A stretch of DNA of 64,000 bases from Nymphaea colorata. Its lineage: Eukaryota; Streptophyta; Magnoliopsida; Nymphaeales; Nymphaeaceae. Shown piece after piece: positions 1-12,342 of the stretch. Every line of letters begins with the position of its first letter. Within the stretch, counting starts at the first letter, position 1. The stretch covers positions 30,227,934 to 30,291,933 of the forward strand of contig NC_045138.2 in NCBI RefSeq assembly GCF_008831285.2. Direction: 5' to 3'. The position numbers and the translations under genes were made by a program. A model generated the notes under the pieces. The model was not told the DNA's origin and did no database searches. It saw nothing but the letters and a program-made list of their open reading frames with translations.

Positions 1-363
1 TTTTTTCAAAAAAAAATTGTAATTTTTACTTTCCTTTTGAGCTGCTCTAAGCAGCTATATTTGTAGCTGTTGGGACATCCAACACCTACATTCTCTAGCC
101 ATTGGAAGCCTAGCGGCTCCATTTTTTCCTTATTTATAAGACTTTGCCTATTTTGTAAGCTGAGAATAATCCTAGTGGTGGTACACTCAGTTGTTATAGT
201 TACAATCACAAACTAAACTTCTATGATGAAGTTTCGAGCACATTCTAAGATACAACTGACATGGAAAACAGCCAATAAACCATGTCAAAATTGTGAAGAT
301 TTTGTTCCTTGCCCATAGCAGTCCTCAGTGTTAGCTTAATAGCACCAGAGGAGAAAACCATAC

Positions 364-3300
364 CAATATATCCAAGCTCGAATTAGAAACTGATTGTGAA
401 TAATCATGAACTGCATCTGGTGCCCTAAATTGTATAATATCAAGAAGCGCCAAAACCTGCAATGTAGGAACCATGATATTAGAAGTTACTGCAGTAAAGA
501 AACTTCAGAGAGTCCAACATCTGTCAGCAAAGCCATGGCACCTTGGTCGAAAATTCATGTCACCATATAAAACTTCTGAAGGATCAATGGAAAATGAACA
601 TTCTAATCATGCAACAAAAAAACTAAGTGGAATTCTTTTGAACAAGAGACAAATAAAATTCACCATAGCTTTACCGCAGTTTGTCAGCAAAAACTAAGAC
701 AAAAATATCATGTTTGGAGAGGAAAATGCATGGGAAATGAAAAGTAAAAGACTGCACCACCACAATAAATGCAAGAAAAACCTTTGGTACACGATTATTC
801 CAAAATTCATTCTAAAACAACCTAAAGTATGAGTATGTGTTCCATTCCTTACCTCATGCAACTGAAACATGATGTACACAAAAAGAGTTCCATGTTCAAA
901 GCAAAAGACCAATGGAAGTGATCCTTCGAGCCTCAGGAAACTCAAAGATCACACACACACAAAGAATTCCTTCTTGGAAGCAAAATATTAAGGGAAGTAC
1001 CCTCAAAAATTTGTAACAAATCTTAACAATTTATAGTCGTCTAATCTATCAGAACAGGATACCTTGTTCTTGTCTATGTGTCTAGTCTTCATATAGTCGA
1101 TCATATGCAAGCCACTATCAGTCAACGCCGAACCAGCAGATCCAACATCAGTTGTCTCTCTAGCAAACAATTGAGAAAGAACACGAAGGCAGACATCCTT
1201 ATGAATTGACGAACCCACATCGCCCGCGTGCATTTCAAAAGCCAAAAGCTTCAATAGCCATGCTCTCTAGAGGGCAATAGAATAGACAAAATAAAGTTAC
1301 GAAGCAAGTCTAACAAAAGAAGAAAAATACAAGACAATAAGCACTTTTACATGTTTCCCTTTTCACAATATTTATCAAAAAATCCTCTGTAGTTTATGCA
1401 ACATATTATTATAAAGACTTTCGGGACACAAGAAATTTCAAATACATTCAAGCATTGCACCAATTCTAGCAATAACCCAGAATCAGGCAATACAGTAATG
1501 TATCCTTGAGCAGATAGCCATGTAGATAGAAAGGCAAGAGCACATCAAATTGATAGCCTCTGGCTACCAAGAGACAGTAAGAAACTCACGCACCCTACTA
1601 ATCCCCCTCAGACTATAGGGTTAGTCCTCAGACAACTTCATTAATCAATAAGATTGGGGTTCACCAGCCCCACAGTACTTAAAGGTGATCACAATGAACC
1701 GGGTCAGGTCTGGCAAGTAACCATCAAAACCCACTTGTCATTTCTTAACCTAACCTAATTACAAGTATGCCCACTTACGGCTATCATAAATGCTCAAACT
1801 ACACTATGAATCTAATCCAAAATGGATATCAACTTTTCTGATTTCTCCACTTAGTGCACTTTTTTTTTGCAGAAAAAGAAAAGGAAATCCTCTTTGATTT
1901 CCATGTCATGTAGAGCAAAAAGGCAAGGTGAATGCCTTATTAGTTATTACAGCATGAGACCGGTTTCTTCTAGCACATGGACTATCCAGTAAGTAAGCAT
2001 CGCGTTGTCTGGCTACGCCCAACTCAGTTACTAACAGCTGCACCCACAATGCATCCAGTACACACGCAACTTAGATGCAGAAGCCTATTTGCAGCAACAG
2101 TGTAACACAGATTCCAAGTTAATTTCTTACAACTTTATGCAGATCAGACTTGGTACAACAAGAGACATGTTGTAGTGGTCACCAAAACAAGCAACTACTT
2201 TCAACAAAGATGAGCTTCCTGAAGAACTTTTCTTAATGAATGTTCCTTGACTGAGCATGACATTTGAAATTATAAAGTTTTATTCAACCACAAAAGATGC
2301 TCTCAGAAAACAACTGATACTAGCAAATATTAAAAAGTTTCTTAATACCTTTGAAAGATTTTATCAGAAGGGTCTGAATGTTCTTGGAGTATCTATTCCT
2401 TAAAATATTTTTTTTTCAACAAATTTCTTATACCTTTTGGCCTTCGCTTGCAATTATAACCTTCAAAAGCAAAATTGATTTTTTTTCCCCCCTCGGGCCA
2501 CTTCCAGTCATGTTGGAAGGATAGTGTGCTTTTCATATCACCTACATTGTTTTCTCTCAGAGGTGACCAACACAATAGACTAGAGGCCATAGGCAGCGCA
2601 TCTTTGCAACTCATAGAGACCATTCCAATAAGCAATCAAATTTCTGGTTGATGGTCCTTCCAATAACAAGAAAATTTTTCTGTAAAGATAAAATTGACAG
2701 AAGCTAACCTTTAAATATTTATGACCACTGAAGCAATTTATCCAGACAGCAAGGCAATGCCCCCATTATTTTGTACAATTTTATACAAACAATATTGTGA
2801 GTACTAAAAGGTTTCTTTTGGGGTTAAGAGACAGACAAAAAGGGAAGGATTCATATCGTAATAAGGTAGAACAAAAAGGGAAGAACCCTCAATTGTGAAA
2901 ATGCTAGAGGAAATGCAAGCAAAGGAACCAAAACTTGATGCTCACCTGCTGCAGTGAACTAACACGAAGTGAATGATTTGTATGTCTTTTAGGAAGAGGA
3001 AGAACTGCAAAAGATTCCAAGTGCTGGAAGCATGAAACAAGAAAACTAGATGTGTCACATAAGATGCAGCAGAATGACAGACCCTTTTCGTGACACTAGA
3101 AGCAGAACTTACCTTTGAAAAAAATTGGTACTTTTTGCTTGCCAGTAGATCACTAACAGCATTTCCCGTCAAGGGATCCAAGCATAACTCAAACACCAAC
3201 TAATTATCAAGAAGGTAATTTTAGCATGTACAAGAAATAAAGAACCCTTCAAGCTTGGAAATCAAAATAAGACTGACCTGAAAACCAAATTCATGGAGTG

Positions 3301-6300
3301 ATGCATTAACATCAGGAAAATTCATGGTCTCCAAGACATCGAGAATAACTCTCAAGCAACTGGAAAAGCAACATAGTTGGTTAAAAGTAGATGGTCAAGG
3401 AAACCAACTGAATATTGCAAGGCAAAGTATGCCCTTGTCTCTACCTGTAATGATATTTTGGCTGCAAGGCTGTCCTTTCTATGGATGAATCGACATCAAA
3501 TTTCAGAAGTAAATGTGTTAGATTAGGGGCAGGTCGGCTAATGTTGTCGATAAGAAGCTGAAATAGCAAAATATAACACCCAATCATATCCCAGAAAAAA
3601 AGACTTTTGCACTACAACAATTGAGTTAAACAATGCTTACCTGCAGTATAAGAACACCAGAGTCATCACTAATATTATCCAAAGCCTGAGTCTCTTCAGA
3701 ACGAACTTCAAGACAAGCAGCATAATCTTCAATCAAACTATCGGCAGAACCAGATTCTAAAAGTAGAGGCACCAGCTCCACCATGCGAGAACTATCAAAA
3801 GTAGAAAAGAGAGTAAAAACTTGACCTCTCACAAATCAAATATTTGTAGGTCAAAATCCAGGTTGATTCAACAATAACAACTGAATGCACCATATTCACC
3901 CACACCAAGGAGGGAAGGAAAGCTTGGTATACCTGCATTTAAACTCTTTTTTTTCTCTTTTGTCAGTTAACTTCCAATAATATCATTTAACATTTCGTTA
4001 ATTGTAACAGACAGTTACTCTGAGATATTATACATAAAAGTCAAATGCTTGATTAGCTCAAACAAATTAGAATCCTAGAATAAGTTTTGAAAGGCAACTT
4101 ATATAACAAAAGTCGAATGCTTGATTGACTGCTCTCTATATTTTCTTCTTCAGTTCGTTGTCTGACCAGAACAGGTTTACTCGATAGCTATTGATGGAAT
4201 CTCTTCTATATAAGTAGAGGATTTAAGTGTCTTTCTGTTTGTAATTCATATCTCATGTATGATTTAATGCCTTTGTACTTGCTGTTTATGTTTTGTGTCT
4301 GTGTGTCTGGTTCGGACATGGTGACTGTGTGTATGAACAGGTTTGTAAGATATTATCTATGAGCAGGTTTTTAATATGTTATTTTTTCGTTTCGCTTATG
4401 TATGATCTTCGTTGAATATTGTTTGTGATATGTTAGTTAGAAGAAGGTTTGTAATATGTAACAAGCTCATATGGTCCCTTGTTCCCTTTAAAAAATCAAC
4501 GGCTAGTGAACAGATGGAATTTAATCCAATGCAATTCAAACGAATCATTGAAGCCTAGAAAAAAAGTTCTAAGTCATCATCACACATAATGCGGAATTTG
4601 GAACTTGGAACTTTTGTTCCACCCGACAATCGCCTAGTACTAAATACCTGCCATTCTCATACCAGGGATTCAAACATGGCCTATATATATTTTGAGTAAC
4701 TGAACAAAAACAAAATTTTGTAAAGCTTTTCAGTAAATATTCCTGAGAATGATATTTGTGACTCGCTCATTCAAAAAGAAAAGCAAAGTTATGAGAAGAG
4801 AAAAATATTCCAAAAAATTGCCGCACTTCTGAAGCTTGTAAAAGTCATGCAAAAGAGAGAAAGATAGAGAGAGGTAGGGACTGGATATCTGTGGACCTCA
4901 ATATGCTAAGTATTTTGATGGAGCTCTGTTGGATTTGTGGGAGAAAATCATAGCGTACATACTCCAGTAAAGCCACAATCATGTTTCGATCTTGGGACAG
5001 TATCACATCCAATGGCTGCAGGACACATGAAAAAATCAGCTCATAAATAGAATGTTCATGAAACAAAAGAAAAGTGCTTTACCTGACATAAGGGTCGCCA
5101 GAAATCAGCAAGAAAAAGATCCTTATCAAAAACAAGAAGTATAATTTCAAGGGACAGAAGGACAGCCTTCTCCAAAAGGGGGCCATGAACTTGACTAGCC
5201 CGATCACTAATGACAGCATTAACACCTTGTAGAAGAATGCCCATGATACTGCTGAAAGCAGTTCGACCACTCATGAAGTCCTGAAAGAAAAATGCATGTG
5301 AGATATCATTGGTGAATTTTCTGTATACAATAAAAATGTCCCTGCATATCAGAATCCACAAACTAACAAATTAAAAAGAAAAGTCATTAAGAAGTTAGTA
5401 TAAGCCCAAAACATTGATTAGTCATTAGAGTCACCACTATCAGATTTGCCATCTTGGCACAGCCTCTGGAAGATAATTCAGATACATAGTTGCCTTCCAG
5501 CTAAAGTCATGTAGACAAGCAACAGAAAGTTCATGGGCTTAAGAAGGAAAGCTAATGAGGAAGTGTCTAATTCATTCTACCGGAGAAGCATATTGACATT
5601 CTTGAAACAAATTACAATTATTATAATTAGAGACTGATTGCAAGGATTGATACTTTCAGCAACTCGAGAACAGGGATCTCCTGCTCAGGTGAAGCTACAG
5701 ATTTGCTGGAAATCTGCTGTGGAGTCCGCTCAATATTTTCAATGTCCATCTCCTTAACATTGTACAAGGTCAACAAGCTGCAAAAGATCAAAAAACAGTA
5801 AACAGATTATTCAAAAATAGATTGCAAAATAAAAAAACTGGCAGAAGTTAAACACCACAGAGTTGTAATACCTGCCATATGCAGGATAAATTACAGAGTA
5901 ATTTGGCAATTCAATGCCATATCAGAAATTACAGCCAAAAATAAACAAACATTGTAAAACATAACGGGGTGTTTGGGTGACACTTCAAAACCAGGTTATT
6001 AAAGTGTTTGGGCGCCATCAATACTGGGTTTGAAGAAAACCCAGTTTTGAAAAAAGCTGGTTTTGTAAAAGGGACTGAAAAACTTGGTCCCCTTTAGGTT
6101 ATCGAAAACCAGGTTTTGGATATGTCACCAAACAAAAAACAAAGTTTGTAAAACTCATCAAAAAACTTGGTTTTCATAAACCTAGTTTTCAAGGGTTAGA
6201 GGAGGGTGTCATCCAAACGCCCCTTAAAATAAAATCCATTAGCAGATTCTGTGGAAAGACAAATCCATTGTATCACAGATACCCTTGCTTAAACTCAGAA

Positions 6301-8537
6301 GTGTTGAAAGTGTAACTCACATTTGAAAGTGCTGCAGGCAAGCAACAACCAATTGCCATTTTTCAGCGGGTTCAGCATATGCACGACGAGGAAAAGGTCC
6401 GAAAACATGGTCGTAAACAAACCTGAAGACCCCTAAGAACCTATGGAAGCAATAATCAATTTGTCATAATATTACAGAGGATAAATCATACCACAAGCTA
6501 CAGATCTGAACTAAAAACTTGAAGAAGGTAAACTAATATGCAATCAAATGAGACTTGCAGAACCTTAAGCCCCGATCACTGGTATCAGTCTCTCTTTTTA
6601 CAAGAGCATTCAACAAGTTAAGGAATGATATAGTTGAAGGGTATCTTTCTGCCCTCGCTTCCACTTCATTTAGTTCATATCTCATGTCATAAACCTGTAA
6701 CATGTAGAATTTGATATAATTAATACAAGTAAAATGAGAACTCAATGGATAGTCTTGGGCCCTTGGTAAACAAGGCTGCCTAAAAGGTATAGAGAGAATG
6801 CATGTTTACTAACCAAAAAAATCAAAACTTTGTGCCAATTTCTTAATGTTTATCAGTAGAAACAACTATTTTCAGTTAATTGAATGTCTCCCTCCATCCC
6901 ATGGATGAAAATTATGACCCTCCATTCCTTTCAAGCTCAAGCAATAAAGGTTCCTGGCTCAGATGTATTAAAATTTCTTCATGAAGTTGCTATTTCAGTA
7001 GATATGTTTGCTACTTTAGATGCATCCATGCTTATTTGACATCAGAAGCCCAAAAGGTACCCAAAGCTAGAAAATCTCATTTTTCTTGCTTGACCTAAAA
7101 GGATGATCAGTGAAACTTTTTGGGCTTGGTGGGATTAAAAAATTCTTCCAAACTAAACATTACCATGTTAAACCAGTGCAATCATTTTAGACATACTTTG
7201 TACATGGATATTTGGGTCAAGGTTCTGATGCCATAGTTGCCATAGCAGGAGAAGGAATTATAAATAAGTACAAAGATAAAAAATAGGTAGTCATTTCAAA
7301 ACTATGGAGATCCCAGAGGATGAAAGGACCTCTAGGTTCATCACTGCTCAAACTAGTGGATGAAAGGACAGCATTTCAAAGTAAGCAATGGAAATAAGGT
7401 TCAAGTGCGCAGATCAAATGAAAAATGTTCCTGACAGAGCTATGACAAAAAAATCATGAATTCCTGTAAACATTAACAAAGTCATTCATACTCCTTTGCT
7501 ACAACAAGGATCTTAACTAGTACACTGTTGATTATCACATATTTGGATCATTCCTGAAGAATTTCATTGTTCAAGTGAAGTGTAACAGATACCCTAACTT
7601 ACTCAATTCATCAAACAATCAGGAAAAGTGATATCTAATGAACTTATGGCAAATGTTGCATGTACAAAAGAATGAGATATTACAAACAGCAGTCACCTGC
7701 ATCTGCAATTGCTGAGACTGGTTTCCAATAGGAGGTGGACCAACCACTACTGGCAGATCATACCGTTCCAGGAAACTCCAAATTGTATCTTTGAGAATAG
7801 GAGTATTTTCAACAAACGTGGTGATGGTATTCCGCAAAGCACCCTAGACATGTTAACGCATTACAGCCAACAACAAATCAAGAAGCCAAACCAAGACTGC
7901 AGTTTCTCACCTTCAAGAAAGGAGGCACATTTTCATATCCAAGAAGCTTAAACAAAGGCTCAATGTCAGGAAACCATTTTGATCGCTCCAAAGGATTTCC
8001 TTTTTGCATTACCTAAAAATCCAGAAATATTCATTCCTATTGATCAAATGAAACATGTGGTGTTGGCAAGTGAAGTCTTACCACAACAAACAGATTTTTG
8101 CAGTTGCAAAAAGAACTATACAAAGAATAAACCAGACAAGACCTTCTGAAGAACTCTCAAGTAGGCAACCATCGCTTTGGCATCACCTTCTTGGAACTCA
8201 GGTAAAACAGCCGCTGAGGTCTGAAGTGACTGTTTGAACTTCTGCTCATACATGGATAGGCAGTCGAACAATCTAGTCCAACTCACAGATCGGAAGGCTT
8301 TCCTCTGAAGTAACTGGAAAACCTTAAATGCACCTTCCTCATTTGATGCCTGGTCAACGCAGCCAATTTAGAGAAAGTACAAAACAAATAATTCAATAGC
8401 ATCACAAACGATCATCATACCAAGGAACTCATCATTCTCAAGAAAGCAACAAGAGTTTGAAAGTTAGTATGATCCTCCCCAGCAAAGTTCACAAATGTCC
8501 ATATGACTTCATTTCCAGCCAAATGCTCTGGTTCTTT
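364..8537 (-). other. NUP205: NUP205 exon map, exons 12-27
   Basis: Coding exons in transcript order: 12, 8421-8537; 13, 8143-8349; 14, 7911-8012; 15, 7697-7843; 16, 6564-6694; 17, 6321-6440; 18, 5654-5777; 19, 5083-5280; 20, 4897-5015; 21, 3641-3791; 22, 3445-3557; 23, 3278-3359; 24, 3113-3199; 25, 2946-3023; 26, 1063-1266; 27, 364-456. All introns read GT-AG. Exons 16/17, 17/18, 20/21 and 22/23 split codons in phase 2. I see no further NUP205 coding sequence in 1-363, which should be intron 27. Confidence 0.88.
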
Positions 8538-9667
8538 CTGTAACATTTCAGAAACAAGGAAATACATCAAAAGACAAGTCAAGAGAGTGGATGGAGGAAG
8601 AAACAAGAGAAAAGAATTTTGGGCCAGCATTAAAATCTAGGAAGTTTATAGCAGATCAGACTTACTACATACAATATAGGCCACTAAGATAGATATCTAA
8701 CTTGCAACAGAGTTTCCAAAATTGGAAGCCATCTAACAATCAGTTTTGGGCCTTTCACACCCTAGAAATTTAGTGCAAATGTCAGGGGAGCACTAGTAAA
8801 CAAACCCATGGAACTGGATGAAAGCAAAAACAAAAACATTAACAGAAAGGACAACAATGGCACCAAGTGCAGTAGCATCCCTTAGATCCCATTACTTCGT
8901 TGGCCAAACATGGTAAGTCAATGGTATAGATCAAATTATATGAGAAGAGGATAATTCTCCAGCTATAATGACCGACATTTTCCTCCGACAGATATATATT
9001 AGTTGGAGTTACCATTAAGAAGGCGGAACCCTTTTACCAAACTTCCACTTTTGTACTCACAATTGGTTGCTTATCTCTACCTCCCAATTGAGTATATAGG
9101 CAACAGTGGAGCAAAAAAGAAAAAAAGAATAAACAGCAATAAACTGGAGTGCACCATACTCTCGTCATGGTACTTATTGTTTGGCAATATTTTCAGAATA
9201 TCTTAGTGGTGGCTAGGTGTTAACCAGAGTCACAAATAATGTCTCGGAGTTTTAAACAGTGAGATTTTTCTCAGATATAATACGGTGAGCTTGACGGGGA
9301 AAATATGGTAAATTTTCAAAAATTTTAAAAAACTAAAAATGAGGAAAAATAAAATAAGTAAGAAACTAATAACACAAACATCACAAGATAAGTAAATTTG
9401 CAACAAATAAAAAATGAAAAAAAAAGTGAAAAAAACACGAAACAAAGCATTAAAAACGCGTTTTTTCATTTTCAACGTTTTTTTAGTTTTAAACGGCCGT
9501 TTAATATATCACCGCGTTTGTTCGAAAAAAAAAAATTGTTTTCTGTGACTAGGCCCTAAATATCTGAACCTAAGTCACATGGATACGAATATGATTCGGA
9601 TACTGTCATAGAGATATGGATACAGACACGGTAACTTCAAAAAATGTGGTTATGGGAATACGGAAGG

Positions 9668-9717
<50 letters not shown>

Positions 9718-10124
9718 CACAAAAAATCAAAATAAAATCAACATTTAAACCAGTGATATAAATAAAAACATTATATGTTAATGGACAATAACTCTAAAAA
9801 ATAGAATAAAAAATAAGAAAAAATTAATTCAAGTAAAATTAAGTAGTTTGGATCAGCTTCAAGCTAAAAGGTACCCAAGTGTGTCCAAGTACCTGATTCG
9901 GTATGGGTACAGTAACGTACCCACATGGGTACATGGACCTTACTGACGTACTCATATGATTTACAAACGAACTCATTGCAGCCTTGTTGCTAAGACTTGG
10001 CTCACCTTTGATTTAACCAGAATGGTTGAAAGCAACAGTGAGCTATGTCAGATGGGTGCGGGGTGCAGGTGACGGTGCGGGATGCAGCAAACTCCAAAAA
10101 AAAATGGGTGCAGGTGCGGTGAGA

Positions 10125-10196
<72 letters not shown>

Positions 10197-12294
10197 TTAA
10201 ACTTTTTTTTATCAAGGTTACCTTGAACCTATATATCAATGAAAACTCGGCCAAAACTCATTTGAAGCCGTGTCGAGCTGCACCAGCACCAACACCCGCA
10301 CCGATACAGGTACGCCACCATAGTTGGCGCACCCGAGTGACTTAGACAGCGAATTTCGCAAAAACTTCAATGCATGGGCAAGGCACACCAAGAAACTACC
10401 TTAGGGCCAAAGCCATCATGCAAGCCCTCTGGTTCTAGCAGCTTCTACATGTGAGGCTCTATCCCATGGCCAACAGAGGCTCTGTCCCACTGCCGGAAGC
10501 TAGGTTCTCCTGCAAAGTTTCGAGTTCCTCCTAAAAGGTTTGTACTAGGGCCAACTCATCAGCACTGGTTGCAATGAACCATACCTAGATGTTTCCATGA
10601 AGGTCATAGGTAAAGGCTTCAGCAACACCAATACACAATTGCCACCTCACTCATGCTTTGGGGAGTCGCAGCAAGTAGAGTGAAAAATTGCCAAGACATG
10701 ACTCTATTCAAGCTACTCAATCAATGTGTCCTCCGATGCGCACCATCACCATAACTTAGATACCAACTTCACATGGCAACTTCTTTTTTTGTCAATGTGC
10801 CAAGTGCAACCAAAATCTCCTGAATACAAAAGAAATTTATCAAACTAGATGTTATGCTTGGTTCTGCCTAAATTTGATCCCAGCAGTCAAATCCATGTTC
10901 AAGTTTAGCAAAACTTAAATGAACGAGTGGGCGTACCATGACACTATTTTAAAGCCGAAACTTCTTGTATTTACTCAGCTTCGCACAAAAGTATTTCCCA
11001 AATACCCCTCAAGGTTCTAGTAGGTAGCTATATAAAACTCTCAAAATTAAACAATCCAAATTAGTCATTTTACAAATGGTGATTAAAAAAGCATGTGGAA
11101 ATACGGATGTGCCATCCATGCCACTTAGCATTTCAATTATCCCATGTCGCCTCATCCCAAGACCACATCATTTGAAAAGATTCAAGTCTCAGCCATACCC
11201 ATAAGCTAAAGCACACAAGCATACCATGTCCTCCCTTGAAGCACCTTTTCATATTAAGCATTTGATCTTGCTCAATCTCCAGTAGTGGGCCACTCTGTGT
11301 GCCCCTGCACACTGGCCTTGTCACATGAACCAGTGCATGAACACAATGTTATAAAAGGCGTAGCGTATCGCGTATCGGTCGGGCCGACCTATACGCTGTA
11401 TCGTAACGTATCGTAAACGTAGCGTAACGTATTGTAAAATTAATTTTTAAATTTTAAAAAATATTTAAAAATCAGAAAAAATAGACAAAAATTCTCAAAA
11501 ATCTGAAAACAATGAACAAAAAATCAGAAATCAAGAAAAATAAAAAATGTATTCAAATATAAAAAAGATCATCATACATAAGGAACATTCATGTGTATAC
11601 TATCAACAACACATTCAAAAATAAGAAATCAAATATTCAAATTAACATAATAAGCATCTATCACAATTTTAAACTTGAAAATTTTATAAAATTTGAGGAC
11701 TTAGAGTCTTAAGTCTTGGAGTTTTAGGACTTAGATTACATCAGAATTTTATAAGTTCAAACATACAGTTATCATATTTCATGATTCAACGATGATATCT
11801 CCCAAATCGATGAATCATCGGTTAATTTTTATGAAAATACGCAAAATTTCTCCCTCCTATGTCCATTGGAGTCTTTAAATACAAGAAGAGAGAGAGGAAG
11901 GAGTGTTTAAACTTTTAAAAAATAAAGAATTTTATGTTTTCTCCCGTATCGTACGATACGGGGGTGTATCGCCCGTATCGTACGATACGGCCGATACGGG
12001 TACGATACGCACGCGTATCGTGTATTGAACATGTATCGTATAGGTTTCTTCAACCTATACGATATGTATCGTACGATACGCGTGCGTATCGTACGATACG
12101 GATAACATTGCATGAACATGCCCTCCATCATTCGTCTTATTGGCCTGGTAGTTAATCACTTCACTCTACCTGACTCCACTTTGTATGGACACTCTGCCAA
12201 GGTCAACAAACTAGTCTCCACTGTTAGAATGTATGTACCCCTTCTATATATATATATGTATATACATTACATATATTAGTCATCTAATATGTGT

Positions 12295-12342
<48 letters not shown>

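Noticed and set aside
10026-10254. Tyr-Ile repeat peptides on both strands
   Set aside because: Translation of an AT microsatellite inside an inverted-repeat element.
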